64,000 nt of DNA from Mesorhizobium sp. LHD-90 (GCF_030929505.1 NZ_JAVFVV010000002.1:124001-188000); one strand, 5' to 3'; positions 34,194 to 44,191 are shown, counted from the first letter of the stretch. Notes: a model not told the origin generated them from the sequence alone. Made by a program: numbers and translations.

Positions 34194-34331
34194 ATGACAT
34201 CGACCCGTATTGCATCGCTAGCCGTGCTGCTGGCCTGCGCGCTTGCCGTTTCGGCTTGCGCCAACACTGTGCGCGGCGCCGGAAAGGATATCAAGGGCAC
34301 CGTACAGGCGGTCGAAGATACGGTCGAGTGA
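34194..34331 (+). CDS. Entericidin-type small lipoprotein
   Basis: 45 residues. A lipoprotein signal peptide ends in LAVSAC, and the mature part is 25 residues (CANTVRGAGKDIKGTVQAVE). This is the entericidin A/B family of small envelope lipoproteins, in enteric bacteria a stress-controlled pair linked to cell lysis. The agaggga ribosome site lies 6 bp upstream. A strong terminator follows at 34353. Confidence 0.88.
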   Translation: MTSTRIASLAVLLACALAVSACANTVRGAGKDIKGTVQAVEDTVE

Positions 34332-34352
34332 TCCTTTTCGGGCAATGAGATG

Positions 34353-34380
34353 AAAAAAGCCTCGGCAGCGGGGCTTTTTT
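34353..34380 (+). terminator. Intrinsic terminator after the entericidin gene
   Basis: aaaaaagcc / ggcttttt hairpin with six T at the end, 22 bp after the stop codon. Confidence 0.85.
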
Positions 34381-34536
34381 GTGTCGATCGCTCAGTTCGC
34401 GACGTGCCGTCCGCGAGATCGCAAGGGGGCGCATTCGACATTCTGCGTATCGTCGCGTGACCCTTGGTCAAGGTGCGTGCCGTTTCAAGAAGACATAGGA
34501 CTAAGGTGGGCGGAAGCCTTACAGATCAGTCGGAAG

Positions 34537-36399
34537 CTATCTGCCAAATGGCTGCCACCATCGCTTTGTAGGGGCTATCGCGGCCTCCTTGCCCGACCGA
34601 CTAGATCTTGTCGACACGTTTTCGAGCAAGAGTTCCAAGCCCAGGATCGTGCGAAATAGGCCGGAAAAGCTTTCATCGTTCAGGGTGGAGACCTTTTCCT
34701 TGTAATATTTCGTGATATTGTTTTGGATCTTCGGATCCGGAATAGCGTCGAGAGTACGCGAGTTTTTCGGATCCAGTAGGCGCCTATACTGCTGCAAGAA
34801 TCCATCAGCCTTGGAGTCGTCGCGGTTTTGTCGAGGGAACTTCTTCAGATCGTCTGAGCTCGGAGTCGACAATTCGTGATATGGCTTGCCGGTCCGTCGT
34901 TGTGCATAGGCGAAGACTTCGCGTTTCGGCTGACTGGCGTCCAGAAGCTCCTTCGGTCGGCCTGCGTAGTAGCTGATGATGGGCCCGGACATCGCAGCCA
35001 GTTGCACACTTCCGCCGGTCGGAATGGAAAACGTGGCGAGTCTTTTGGATGCAATCGCTGAATAGGTATAAAACCGCGCAGCGGCAACAAGGCGCGGCAA
35101 TCCAAGCGAATCGGGCGCCATGAAGTCACGGAACAGGCCTGCCTCCCTGTCGGCTGCATCCAGCATGCTGCAGTGGCTGGCGGGTTTGATCGGGTAGGGC
35201 AAGACATTCGCAAACTGGCTGGTCAGCAGCCCGCGCAGAATCCCTTCGCGCCCGGGCGCAGGGTCTGGAATACCCTTCCGCCATTTGGCATAGGTGCGAA
35301 CAGTACTGACCTGAAATGCCTCGTCGGTCAGATACGCATCCGTTGCTTGCAGATTCTGCAGGAAGACGCGGTGCTGTTGGGCTTCCTTGTCACCGGACGC
35401 AAGCGACTGCATGGAGTCACTCAAGTAGCCGCGGTCCTTGTTGAGCTGCAGAATCTCCATGTTGTGCTTGACGATCGAATCCATGTTCTGGCCATGGATG
35501 ATGTGATCTTTCACGCCGTATTGGAGCAGCGAAATGTGCGGCGCGCGGCTGCCGATGATGTCTTTGCGCATCAGCGCGGCGGTAGCCTCCATGATAGAAA
35601 TGTCGGTCAACGAACGGTCTTCCAGAACCTCTATCGTCATCCCGGAATTGCGAGCGACCGGCAACGCGCGCTCGTGTCCATTTGCCGTAGACCGACCGGC
35701 GGCGGTTTTCATCGTAATGACACGAATATCCTTCGGATCCATATGCTCGGCGAGGGCCAGATACAGAACCAGACTGTCGACGCCACCGGAGAACATCACC
35801 GTGGGCTTCGTGCCGGTGCGCTTGTAATAGGACGAAAAAGACTCCGCGACCTCGGCAAGAGCCGCAGCAAAGTCGGCAGCCGGGGCAAGTCCGGCGCTCG
35901 CCGCCAGATAGGAACGCCCTGACGTGATGCTGGCGCCCTCGAACTCGAAGATCGAGCACGGAGGCAGGCGATGGGTATCTGCGAACGGAGTCGTGAGCGG
36001 CATGCTGCTCCATGCCGATTTCGGATGGGCCGTCAGCAGAAAGCAAAGGCCGAACGAGTCAAAGGCCGGATACTCCGGCAAGACGGAAGCCAACGTCGTG
36101 CCGATGTTCAACCCGGCGTCGCTCTGGAAGATATATCCGCCGCAGTAGCCGTTGGAGGTAATGATACGGGTTTTTGTTCCATTGCGTATCAGCAGCAGAT
36201 AGTTGCCTATTCCGTGACGTGCTTCCTTTGCCAAGAAATCCGAAAGGGTCATGGCTTCATATGATTTGATGACATCTTCGACAGTGGCGTGGATCGGGTC
36301 ACCGTAGATGGTGATCGATTGTCCGCCTTTTTCACCGTTTGGGCCTGAGATGCCAATTGAGAAGTCTTCGATGGGTGTCGTTAGGTTCGGCATCATCAT
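34537..36399 (-). CDS. Asparagine-synthetase-like ATP-dependent amidoligase without N-terminal cysteine
   Basis: 620 residues. The C-terminal two-thirds is an asparagine-synthetase ATP-pyrophosphatase domain with the P-loop SGGVDS at 204-209. The N-terminal 170 residues look like a worn class II glutaminase fold (NYLLLIRNGTKTRIITSNGYCGGYIFQ) but lack the cysteine directly after the start methionine that releases ammonia. Enzymes of this type (beta-lactam synthetase, lasso cyclase) activate a carboxylate and join it to another amine. The substrate is unknown; it lies between two alpha/beta-hydrolase-TPR genes and near RTX genes. Three ATG codons in a row (36399, 36396, 36393) leave the start slightly open. 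GC is lower than in core genes, suggesting transfer. Confidence 0.75.
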   Translation of the reverse strand: MMMPNLTTPIEDFSIGISGPNGEKGGQSITIYGDPIHATVEDVIKSYEAMTLSDFLAKEARHGIGNYLLLIRNGTKTRIITSNGYCGGYIFQSDAGLNIGTTLASVLPEYPAFDSFGLCFLLTAHPKSAWSSMPLTTPFADTHRLPPCSIFEFEGASITSGRSYLAASAGLAPAADFAAALAEVAESFSSYYKRTGTKPTVMFSGGVDSLVLYLALAEHMDPKDIRVITMKTAAGRSTANGHERALPVARNSGMTIEVLEDRSLTDISIMEATAALMRKDIIGSRAPHISLLQYGVKDHIIHGQNMDSIVKHNMEILQLNKDRGYLSDSMQSLASGDKEAQQHRVFLQNLQATDAYLTDEAFQVSTVRTYAKWRKGIPDPAPGREGILRGLLTSQFANVLPYPIKPASHCSMLDAADREAGLFRDFMAPDSLGLPRLVAAARFYTYSAIASKRLATFSIPTGGSVQLAAMSGPIISYYAGRPKELLDASQPKREVFAYAQRRTGKPYHELSTPSSDDLKKFPRQNRDDSKADGFLQQYRRLLDPKNSRTLDAIPDPKIQNNITKYYKEKVSTLNDESFSGLFRTILGLELLLENVSTRSSRSGKEAAIAPTKRWWQPFGR

Positions 36400-37185
36400 T
36401 CCGTGGTCGAGTCAGGAACGTCAATAGACATCATTGATCTAGGCCATCAGCCTGATCAAAAGCATGTCTCTTCACTTACAGCGCGGGGTGTGTCAACCTG
36501 GACGGCGCATTTCGTTATGTTTTGATCAGCCGGAGGCTAGGGAGCGATTGTATTGCCGCAAAGTTTCGGCAAAAATGACATTGCCCACCGCCAAGCACGC
36601 CCGCGCAGGGCAAAAATAAGTGCGCTATCGGCTGATCAGGCCTTGGTTGGGGTGCGCACCGTGCGCAAAGCCACCGAGTATTTCGTGATGGCGATAGCCG
36701 TCAGCATGAAATCGCAACATCTTGGCAGCTTAGCGGGCTCACCCGGCGAGTTGCTGTCTTCAGCCAGTCGCGCCTCGTCTTGTTGCGCGCCTTCTCGCGA
36801 AAGCCGACCTTGCGCCGCGCCAGCCAGGGAGGCACGATCTCATCCGCCAAGACGCCCGGCTCCGAGGCGCGCTTCACCTCAGGTCGAGAGCCGCCAGCGT
36901 GATCGATTCGATCGTGCCCAGTCATCTGACATGGAGTTTCTTGTCCGTCTGGAACTGGCGGATCGTGGCTATCGTGTGTCGGCCGGGCCTGCCCCCGGCA
37001 CCCGCTTTTCCGACGTCATAGCCGAGTGCGCAGGCGCTCCTGCACGAGGCCTGAGGTTGGTTCCATATCTATCGTCCTTGTGAATTATCGGTCCGGTTGC
37101 CGGACGCCGGGGTTTGCACTAGCCTCAGTTGCCCTCCCTGCGTGGTGGTGACCTTCAAGGCGCAAGAGTTATGGATTGAAGCCAA
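36400..37185. other. 786-bp divergent intergenic region
   Basis: It must hold the promoters of the amidoligase gene (minus) and the second hydrolase-TPR gene (plus). Frames inside it (for example 36701-36925 minus, 74 codons, very basic) do not match a family I know and have no good ribosome site; one may be the remnant of a broken gene. The right half is GC-rich and the left half AT-richer, so it looks like a junction of sequences of different origin. Confidence 0.4.
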
Positions 37186-38346
37186 ATGGATATGATGCGC
37201 CAGCCACCGACTTCGTTCAAAAGCGACACCTTCGAGATCGTGGCACATCCTGCTTCGTCGAAGCTGATAGTGTTTTTCTCAGCGACCGGCACCAAGCCGG
37301 GACAATTCAACTTCTGGAAAGATGGCAACAAACTCGATTGCCATCGCATGTTCGTGCAAAACGGGCGCAATGAATGGTACCAATCTGGAGTGCCCGGCTT
37401 GGGTTCGTCGATAGAGGAGACAGTGGCCACTATCCGGAGGTGGGCCGATTTCCTTGGCGCGACTGAAATCTACACCGCAGGCGGCTCAATGGGCGCGTAT
37501 GCCGCTATCCTCTACGGGTCGTTACTGAAGGCCCGCGTGCTTGCCTATTCGGCGGAGATTATCCTGAGAATACCGCATAGTCGTAGTGAAAACCTCATGG
37601 TCCCCGGCAATCGCGTCATCTACCCCGATCTCTCCGGCCATATCGCCCAGTCGGCCGCCCCGATCTATGGTTTCTACGGCGAGATGGACGCGGTCGATAT
37701 CTATTGCGCGAACATCATTCAGCGTTCCCCAAACATGAAGATCACGACATTTCGCCATGTCGAGCACAACACGCCAGAGTATTTGCGTGATGTGGGTCTT
37801 TTGTCGAAACACCTGAACTCCTTCCTCACCAACAAACCGATTTGCCGAACACCCGCCGATGGCAGGGTTTTGGAGTATCCGGATTTTCCGTCCCTCTATC
37901 TGCGGACTTATCAAGCATTTAGGCAATCCAAATGGGCCGCTTCCGTCTCGCTAGGTAAGCAAGCGCTCTCGATCTATCGCGCGTCTGAATTGTGCCAACA
38001 TATGGTGGGCCATGCGTTGTGGAGGCAGGGTCAGCCAATTGAAGCGCTTCCGCACCTTTCCATTGCAAAAATCCTAAACCCAGACCACGTGCCGTTCCGC
38101 AGTAGTCTTGCGACCTGCCTGAGCACACTGGGCTACCTAGGAGAGGCGATCGATTTGCGTCGCGAAACCCTCAGACTAGTGCCCGACCATGCCAGGACCC
38201 GCTACAATCTTGGCCTCGCCCTCGAGAAAAATGGTGACAGGGACTTAGCAAAGTTGGAGTTCATGCACGCCGCCAAGCTCGAACCCACGAATGCAGCCTT
38301 TTTGAGAAAGGCTGGGATGCCTACAACTGTGACGTCCGACGAATAA
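37186..38346 (+). CDS. Alpha/beta-hydrolase-like protein with C-terminal TPR repeats, copy 2
   Basis: 386 residues, the diverged paralogue of the protein at 32165-33400: both contain FN(F/Y)W, RNEWYQ(D/S)G(I/V)PGLGSS and the elbow G(T/G)SMGAY (here S101). The order is the same: hydrolase-like part, then TPR-like repeats from about residue 240. The direction is opposite to copy 1, with the amidoligase gene between them. No signal peptide. Function unknown; the preserved nucleophile serine suggests a working esterase or acyltransferase. Confidence 0.7.
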   Translation: MDMMRQPPTSFKSDTFEIVAHPASSKLIVFFSATGTKPGQFNFWKDGNKLDCHRMFVQNGRNEWYQSGVPGLGSSIEETVATIRRWADFLGATEIYTAGGSMGAYAAILYGSLLKARVLAYSAEIILRIPHSRSENLMVPGNRVIYPDLSGHIAQSAAPIYGFYGEMDAVDIYCANIIQRSPNMKITTFRHVEHNTPEYLRDVGLLSKHLNSFLTNKPICRTPADGRVLEYPDFPSLYLRTYQAFRQSKWAASVSLGKQALSIYRASELCQHMVGHALWRQGQPIEALPHLSIAKILNPDHVPFRSSLATCLSTLGYLGEAIDLRRETLRLVPDHARTRYNLGLALEKNGDRDLAKLEFMHAAKLEPTNAAFLRKAGMPTTVTSDE

Positions 38347-38466
38347 CAGGGAACCTATCGCGACAGCTTCCCTGTCAGAGTCCGACTCGAAACTTAAGCT
38401 GAGCGCACCAATCGGCAGGGGCCTGATGTTGCTCCCTCCGTTTGAACTGGCGAGCCACGCTCGGCC

Positions 38467-40560
38467 CTATTCGACCAGAAAATCCGCGCCGGTGAGCGCG
38501 AGATTGGCCGTGATGGTGGCGAAGTGGATGCCGGCGAGCGCGCCGGTGCCGTCCTCGTCGTAGAAGACGTTTCCGGTGTCGGTCTCGTAGATGATACGGT
38601 CGCTGGCATCCTGGGCGAGGCCAGTGGCGTTTGCCCGGAACGTCTCGCCTGAAAGCGGGCCGGCGTCCAGTTCGGTGAAAATCGCGGCCGACAGCAGGAA
38701 GCGGTCGTCGGCAACGTTGAAATCGACGATCGTGTCGATATTGCCGGCCCCGAGCGCGGTGGCGAAGGCGAAACTATCCTTGCCGCCAAAGCCGCGCAGC
38801 GTGTCGGCGCCTCCCTTGCCCTCCAGCCGGTTGTCGCCGGCATTGCCGAGAATCTGCTGGGCGATCTCGTTGCCGGTGAGATCGATGTCGGATGTCCCGC
38901 CGGAACCGTTGGTGGTGAACAATTCGATGAAGACGCCTGTGCCGAGCACGTAGTCGACCGCGGCCGTCACCCGGTCCGCCGTTCCTTGTGCCGACGACTC
39001 GACGATGACGTCGCCGGCATTGAACACGCGATAGGTGTCGTTGCCGCCAAGACCTCTCAGCGTGTCGGCCGCACCCTTGCCGCCGTCGTGCAAAATATTG
39101 TCGCCGGCATTGCCGACAATCTCCTGCGCCAACGTGTTGCCGGTGAGGTCGATCGCCGAGGTTCCCGAGGAACTGTTGGTGGTGAAGAGTTCGATCTCGG
39201 AGTTGGCGGTCAGGATGTAGTCCACGACCGTGATCACCCGGTCTATCGCACCCCCGCCAGCCTCCTCGTTCACCGCGTCGCCGGTGTTGTCGACGCGGTA
39301 GACATCGCTGCCGAGGCCGCCCGCCATGGTGTCGGCGCCCCCCTTTCCGTCGAGCGTGTCGTTCTGGCTGGAACCGGTCAATGTGTCGGCGGCCTTGGAG
39401 CCGTTGACGGCTATGGAATCGGTGCCGTTGGTCCAGGTGTTGAAATTCACACCGGAGAGATCGGCGATTTGGCCGACGGCGGTGACGACGAGCTTATCGA
39501 TGGCGAGCGAGCCCGAGACGGTCTTGATGGCGCCGCCCCCGATCTGCTTGCCGTCGAAGGTGGCCGCCGAACTGCCGGTAAGGAAGTCGAGGGCTTCGAG
39601 CTCGCTCAACGCCACAAGGGTAAAGTCGATCGCGCCGGCATTGATCAGCGACAGCCTGTCGTTGCCGAGGCCGCCGATGACCACCTCGCCACTCACGGCT
39701 TCGGCACCGGAGAAATACTGGAAGTTGTCGCTGCCGGCGAAGCCGATGAGGGTGTCGCCGCCGCCGCCGCCAGTGATCGTATCCTCGGAGGCATCGATCC
39801 CGGCGATCTTGTCGGCGATCAGGGAGCCGCGCAGGACGTTCGACTTGGTGCTTGTTCCCTCGATGTCAATCGAGTCGTCCCCGTCGAAGCCGAGGAACTT
39901 GACGCCCGACAGGTCGGCCTTGTCGTCGAGCACGCTGAGCGTCACGCTGTCGCCCGCGTTGGCCACCACCCGCACGATGAGACCGGCGCCGATCTGCTCG
40001 CCGCTGACGATGGCGGTAGAGGCATCGTCGAACGCCAGTTCCTCGACGCCGGAAATCTGGGCCGGCCTGATGTCGACCACGGCGGGGTTTCCGGTGTCGA
40101 TGAATATCCGGTCGAAAGTGCCGGCCGCCTGACCTCCGCCCTGGATCGTCGTGCCTGCCGCGATTAGGAAATCGTCGGTGATCTGGATCGTATCGGCGCC
40201 GGATCCGCCGTTGATCTTGTCGACGCCGCCGCCGCCGCGCAGAAAGTCGCCTTGCGTCGAGCCGGTAATCGTCTGATCGTTCGTATCGCCGAAAATGCGC
40301 AGTTGGTCGTCGCCCACCCAGTTCGTGAATTTCCAGCCGGATGCCGTGAAACTGCCCGCGCCGCTGAAGGCTACGTCGATGACATCGGTGGCATTACCAC
40401 CGGTGATCGCGACAGTGTTCTCGATCAACCCCGGGCCAAACTGCTCCTCGTCGAAAATGGCAAAGGCGTTGGCGATATTCTGGAAGATGATCTGGTCGAT
40501 GTCGATTTCGGCGGCGCCGCCGCGAAAATCGGTCGTCTTGGACACAAAAAGCGTTGCCAT
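38467..40560 (-). CDS. RTX-type calcium-binding repeat protein 1
   Basis: 697 residues from the ATG at 40560, starting MATLFVSKTTDFRGGAAEID. It has many glycine/aspartate-rich nonapeptide motifs (GGxGxDxUx type, e.g. GGGGVDKINGGSGADTI, GGKGAADTLRGLGGNDTYR), which bind calcium and fold as beta-rolls after secretion. Modules of about 90 residues (YRVFNAGDVIVES...LGNAGDN) repeat and are shared with RTX proteins 2 and 3. The C-terminus, ALTGADFLVE, is acidic and hydrophobic, as in type I secretion signals. No signal peptide. No HlyB/HlyD-type transporter genes are in the window. It is transcribed divergently from the LuxR-type regulator. Confidence 0.85.
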   Translation of the reverse strand: MATLFVSKTTDFRGGAAEIDIDQIIFQNIANAFAIFDEEQFGPGLIENTVAITGGNATDVIDVAFSGAGSFTASGWKFTNWVGDDQLRIFGDTNDQTITGSTQGDFLRGGGGVDKINGGSGADTIQITDDFLIAAGTTIQGGGQAAGTFDRIFIDTGNPAVVDIRPAQISGVEELAFDDASTAIVSGEQIGAGLIVRVVANAGDSVTLSVLDDKADLSGVKFLGFDGDDSIDIEGTSTKSNVLRGSLIADKIAGIDASEDTITGGGGGDTLIGFAGSDNFQYFSGAEAVSGEVVIGGLGNDRLSLINAGAIDFTLVALSELEALDFLTGSSAATFDGKQIGGGAIKTVSGSLAIDKLVVTAVGQIADLSGVNFNTWTNGTDSIAVNGSKAADTLTGSSQNDTLDGKGGADTMAGGLGSDVYRVDNTGDAVNEEAGGGAIDRVITVVDYILTANSEIELFTTNSSSGTSAIDLTGNTLAQEIVGNAGDNILHDGGKGAADTLRGLGGNDTYRVFNAGDVIVESSAQGTADRVTAAVDYVLGTGVFIELFTTNGSGGTSDIDLTGNEIAQQILGNAGDNRLEGKGGADTLRGFGGKDSFAFATALGAGNIDTIVDFNVADDRFLLSAAIFTELDAGPLSGETFRANATGLAQDASDRIIYETDTGNVFYDEDGTGALAGIHFATITANLALTGADFLVE

Positions 40561-40902
40561 GGAGAAATCCTGTCTTTGCTCGCTTCGGTTGGCCGGTCCG
40601 ATGCCAGGCCGGTGCTTTCCGCGCGGCGTAACCACGCGGGCTCGTTGCAGTGTTGTCGATCTGGTCAGGTCCGGTCGTCTCGCGCAGTGGGGGCGCTTCA
40701 ACCGGTCGCGGGAAGCTCGCGTCTACAGCGGCGTTATCTTGCAAATGGCCATGTCGAGCTCCGTAAGGGCTTCCAGCGTCCCGGCGGCGCACAGCCCGAA
40801 ACTCCGCCCGCTTCCGCAAGCAAGTCTCGTCGTTGCCGCACAGCCGCGATTACCCTAACGTAAGGCCGGACGGGCCGATGCCCCCATTTGGGAGCGCGGA
40901 AG
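40561..40902. other. Divergent intergenic region between RTX gene 1 and the LuxR-type gene
   Basis: About 340 bp with no supported gene; it should hold the promoters of both flanking genes. It contains several short GC-rich inverted repeats but none that I can name as an operator. Confidence 0.4.
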
Positions 40903-41967
40903 GTGGACCAGACACGAATTCTGCCAATTGTCGAAAGCCTTTACGGCGCCGCGCTGCAGCGTGTGGAATGGACCGAGGCGCTCGCCGGCATCGGCGATGC
41001 GGTGCGCGCCGATCACGTCATCCTCAGCACGCCGCCGTTCCTCGCCAGCGCCGGCGTCGACACGCGCCAACTCGCAAGATCGGCGGCGGCGATGGCCGAC
41101 GTGGCTTACGACGGCCCCTCGATCGATCCGCTGCCCTCGGGTGTGGCGCATTTGCGCTCGGCGCTGATGCCGGATGCCGACTATGCGCGCACGGTCCACT
41201 ACAACGAGACGATCCGGCCGCTGGGGGGATTCCACGGCATGTTCGCCAAGGTGGAGGCTTTGCCGGCCGGCCCCATGCTGGTCATCTGCCGCAATGCGAC
41301 GCGGACTGATTTCGATCGCATGCACGCGCGCAGCATAAACTTGCTGCTGCCGCATCTGAGGATGGCGATCGATATCGGCCAGCGCACGGCGCAGGTCGGC
41401 GTTGCGACCGCGGCCTTCGAGACGCTGCTCGAGAACATCGGCGAGAGCGCCATGATCTGCAACCGGTCCCACCGTCCGCTGTTCGCCAATGCGGATGCGC
41501 GGCGCCTGCTTGCCGAACGCGACGGACTGGATGTCGGGATCTCGGGTCTTCTGGGCGCAACTGCGGAAGATACGCGGCGCCTGCGCGATGCCCTTGCGCT
41601 GGCCGAGCGGCACGGCGCGACCCGTCTCAGGCTGTCGAGGCCATCCGGCCGGCCGCATCTGATGCTGCGGCTGGTCCCGGCCGGCTGTCTCGGCGGCGGT
41701 GCACCGTCCGGCGCGATGGTCGTTTTCGTCAGCCAACCCGACGCGGCGCGGGAGATAGACCGCGAGGCCGTGGCCGAGGCGTTCGGGTTGACGCGGCGCG
41801 AAGTCGAAATTGCCGCGCTGCTGGCGACCGGAAGCGGCCCCTCGGCCATCGCCCTGCGGCTCGGTCTCGGCGTCGACAGCGTGCGGACCTACCTCAAGCG
41901 GATTTTCGGGAAGACCGGGGCAAGCACGCAAGCCTCGCTGGTCGCGATGATCCGTGGCTTCGAATGA
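40903..41967 (+). CDS. LuxR-type transcriptional regulator
   Basis: 354 residues from the GTG at 40903, which has a ggagcgc site eight bases upstream; a TTG at 40888 is less likely. The last 65 residues form a LuxR/NarL helix-turn-helix (LTRREVEIAALLATGSGPSAIALRLGLGVDSVRTYLKRIFGKTG). The N-terminal 280 residues show no clear sensor domain, only a PAS-like middle (residues 165-250). Between RTX genes on both sides, it is the obvious local regulator of those genes. The signal is unknown. Confidence 0.8.
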   Translation: MDQTRILPIVESLYGAALQRVEWTEALAGIGDAVRADHVILSTPPFLASAGVDTRQLARSAAAMADVAYDGPSIDPLPSGVAHLRSALMPDADYARTVHYNETIRPLGGFHGMFAKVEALPAGPMLVICRNATRTDFDRMHARSINLLLPHLRMAIDIGQRTAQVGVATAAFETLLENIGESAMICNRSHRPLFANADARRLLAERDGLDVGISGLLGATAEDTRRLRDALALAERHGATRLRLSRPSGRPHLMLRLVPAGCLGGGAPSGAMVVFVSQPDAAREIDREAVAEAFGLTRREVEIAALLATGSGPSAIALRLGLGVDSVRTYLKRIFGKTGASTQASLVAMIRGFE

Positions 41968-42019
41968 TCCGCGCTCGTGCGTGCCGTCGTTGCAGCCGGC
42001 GCGGGAGTGAAGCTGCTCC

Positions 42020-44191
42020 TCACGCCACGGAAAAATCCATGTTGGTGAGCGCCAGGCCGGTGTCGATGGTGGCGAATTCGATGCCGGCGGCGGCGCCGGT
42101 CCCGTCCGCGTCGTAATAGACTTCGCCCGTATCGGTCTCGTAGACGATGCGGTCGTTGGCGTCCTGTGCCAGGCCGGTGGTGTTCGCACGGAAGGCGGCT
42201 GCCGCAAGCGTGCCTGTGTCGAGTGCCGTGAAGATCGCGTCGGAGAGCAGGAAGCGGTCTTCGACGACGAAGAAATCGAGGACGGTGTCGACATTAGCGG
42301 CGCCAAGTGCCGAGGCGAAGACGAATGTGTCGTCGCCGGCCAGGCCGCGCAGCGTGTCGTTGCCGCCCTTGCCCTCCAGCCTGTTGTCGCCGGCATTGCC
42401 GATGATCTCCTGGGCAAGTTCGTTGCCGGTGAGGTCGATGTCCAACGTGCCGGTCGAGCCATTTGTGGTCAACAGCTCGACATAAACTCCCGTCGCAAGC
42501 TTGTAGTCGACGGCGGCCGTCACCCGGTCGGCCGTTCCCTGCGAGAACGCTTCGACGATGACGTCGCCGGCATTGAATACGCGATAGGTGTCGTTGCCGC
42601 CGAGTCCTCGCAGCGTATCGGCCGCACCGACGCCGCCGTCGTGCAGGACGTTGGCACCGGCGTTGCCGACGATCTCCTGCTTCAACGCATTGCCGGTAAG
42701 GCCGATGCCGGAGGTGCCGGAAGCCTTGGTGGTGGCGAGCGTCTCGACATGAACGTTGACGCCGAGCGTGAAATCCACGGCTGCCGCAACCTTGTCGGAG
42801 ATGCCTTGCGAGGCGCCTTCAATGATCGTCGTTGCCGCGCTGTAGACGAGATAAGCGTCGTTGCCGGCCAACCCCTTCATCACGTCGCCCGCGCCGCCGC
42901 CGTCCTTCAGCACGTTGTTGCCGGCATTGCCGGTGATCGTCTGCGAAAGGCCGTTGCCGCTCAGGTTGATCGCCGTCGTTGCAGTGGAGGCGGTGGTCGT
43001 CAGCAACTCGACGGCGACGACCGCCGCCAATGCATAACTCACCCGCACCGCCACCCGGTCGGCGCTGCCGTTGCCGGCCGTCTCGGTCACAAGGTCGCCG
43101 GCATTGTCCACGACGTAGAAGTCGTCGCCGAAGGAACCCGACAGCGTGTCGATGCCGGCGCCGCCGTCCAGCGTATCGTTGCCGAAGCCGCCCTCGAGAA
43201 TGTCGTTGCCGCCGTTCCCCAACAGAACGTCCTTGTAGAAACTGCCGGTCATGGTCTCGGCATCGCCGTCGCCCTCGATCCGAATGTGATCGCCCGCTTC
43301 CCATCGCTCGAAGTTGAAGCTCGCGAGATCGATGCTGGTTTCGGCCCGCATCTGGACCACGAAGGTATCGTCCCCCTCTCCGGGGAAGCTGGCCTTGAGC
43401 ACGAGATTCGCAGCCATGCCGGTCTTGACCTGCTGGGCCAAAAAGGTCGCGGCGACGGCGTTGCGGAACTCGACCATCTCGATGCTGGCGATCGATGCGG
43501 CCTGGACGAAACTCACGCCGTCCACCAACTCGATTCTGTCGGTGCCCGCGCCGCCGTCGATGATCTCGCCGGCGCCCACCTCGCCAGGCAACTGGAATAT
43601 GAACGAATCGGCGCCGTCGGCACCCTCCATGACGTCGTCGCCTGCGCCGCCAAGCAGGCGATCATTGCCGGCCGCGCCGATCAGGACGTCGTTGCCGCCT
43701 TCGCCGTGCAGGGTGTTCGGGGCGAGATCGTCACGCCGATTGAACAGGTCGGCATAGAGCGTGTCGTTGCCATCCCCGCCAACGAGGCCGTCAACGCCGA
43801 GATTGCCCCACATGATGTCGTCGGCGCCGCCGCCGCTCATTACGTCGTCACCGTCGCCGCCGTCCATGACGTCGGCGCCGCCGCTGCCATACAGGCTGTC
43901 GTTGCCGTCATTGCCGACGATCTCGTCTCCGGTTGAGTCCTCGGGTCGGAGAGGGTCATAGCCGTGGATGGTGTCGTCCCCGGCGCCGCCGTTCAGCGCG
44001 TCATGCCCCGGGCCGCCTTCGATGTAGTCGTTGCCATTGCCGGCAAAGATGAAGTCGTCCCCGCCAAACCCGTAGATCATGTCGCCGAGGTTGTCGGTGA
44101 GTTGGTTGAGGCTTCCGCCGAAGAATCCCTGGAGGACGCCGGTCGCGGCATTCGCCGTATCGCCCTGGCTGCTGCCTGAGTACCCTGCCAT
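42020..44191 (-). CDS. RTX-type calcium-binding repeat protein 2
   Basis: 723 residues, starting MAGYSGSSQGDTANAATG. Residues 30-170 are nearly pure nonapeptide repeats (GFGGDDFIFAGNGNDYIEGG and more), followed by a beta-domain and then the same 90-residue modules as in proteins 1 and 3. The C-terminus is ALTNMDFSVA. The N-terminal repeat block is unique to this copy. A ggagg site precedes the ATG. It lies 90 bp downstream of RTX gene 3 on the same strand, so both may be on one transcript. Convergent with the LuxR-type gene. Confidence 0.85.
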   Translation of the reverse strand: MAGYSGSSQGDTANAATGVLQGFFGGSLNQLTDNLGDMIYGFGGDDFIFAGNGNDYIEGGPGHDALNGGAGDDTIHGYDPLRPEDSTGDEIVGNDGNDSLYGSGGADVMDGGDGDDVMSGGGADDIMWGNLGVDGLVGGDGNDTLYADLFNRRDDLAPNTLHGEGGNDVLIGAAGNDRLLGGAGDDVMEGADGADSFIFQLPGEVGAGEIIDGGAGTDRIELVDGVSFVQAASIASIEMVEFRNAVAATFLAQQVKTGMAANLVLKASFPGEGDDTFVVQMRAETSIDLASFNFERWEAGDHIRIEGDGDAETMTGSFYKDVLLGNGGNDILEGGFGNDTLDGGAGIDTLSGSFGDDFYVVDNAGDLVTETAGNGSADRVAVRVSYALAAVVAVELLTTTASTATTAINLSGNGLSQTITGNAGNNVLKDGGGAGDVMKGLAGNDAYLVYSAATTIIEGASQGISDKVAAAVDFTLGVNVHVETLATTKASGTSGIGLTGNALKQEIVGNAGANVLHDGGVGAADTLRGLGGNDTYRVFNAGDVIVEAFSQGTADRVTAAVDYKLATGVYVELLTTNGSTGTLDIDLTGNELAQEIIGNAGDNRLEGKGGNDTLRGLAGDDTFVFASALGAANVDTVLDFFVVEDRFLLSDAIFTALDTGTLAAAAFRANTTGLAQDANDRIVYETDTGEVYYDADGTGAAAGIEFATIDTGLALTNMDFSVA

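Noticed and set aside
34537-36399. Lasso-peptide cyclase
   Set aside because: No B-protein protease and no short precursor gene are visible nearby; only the amidoligase domain fits.
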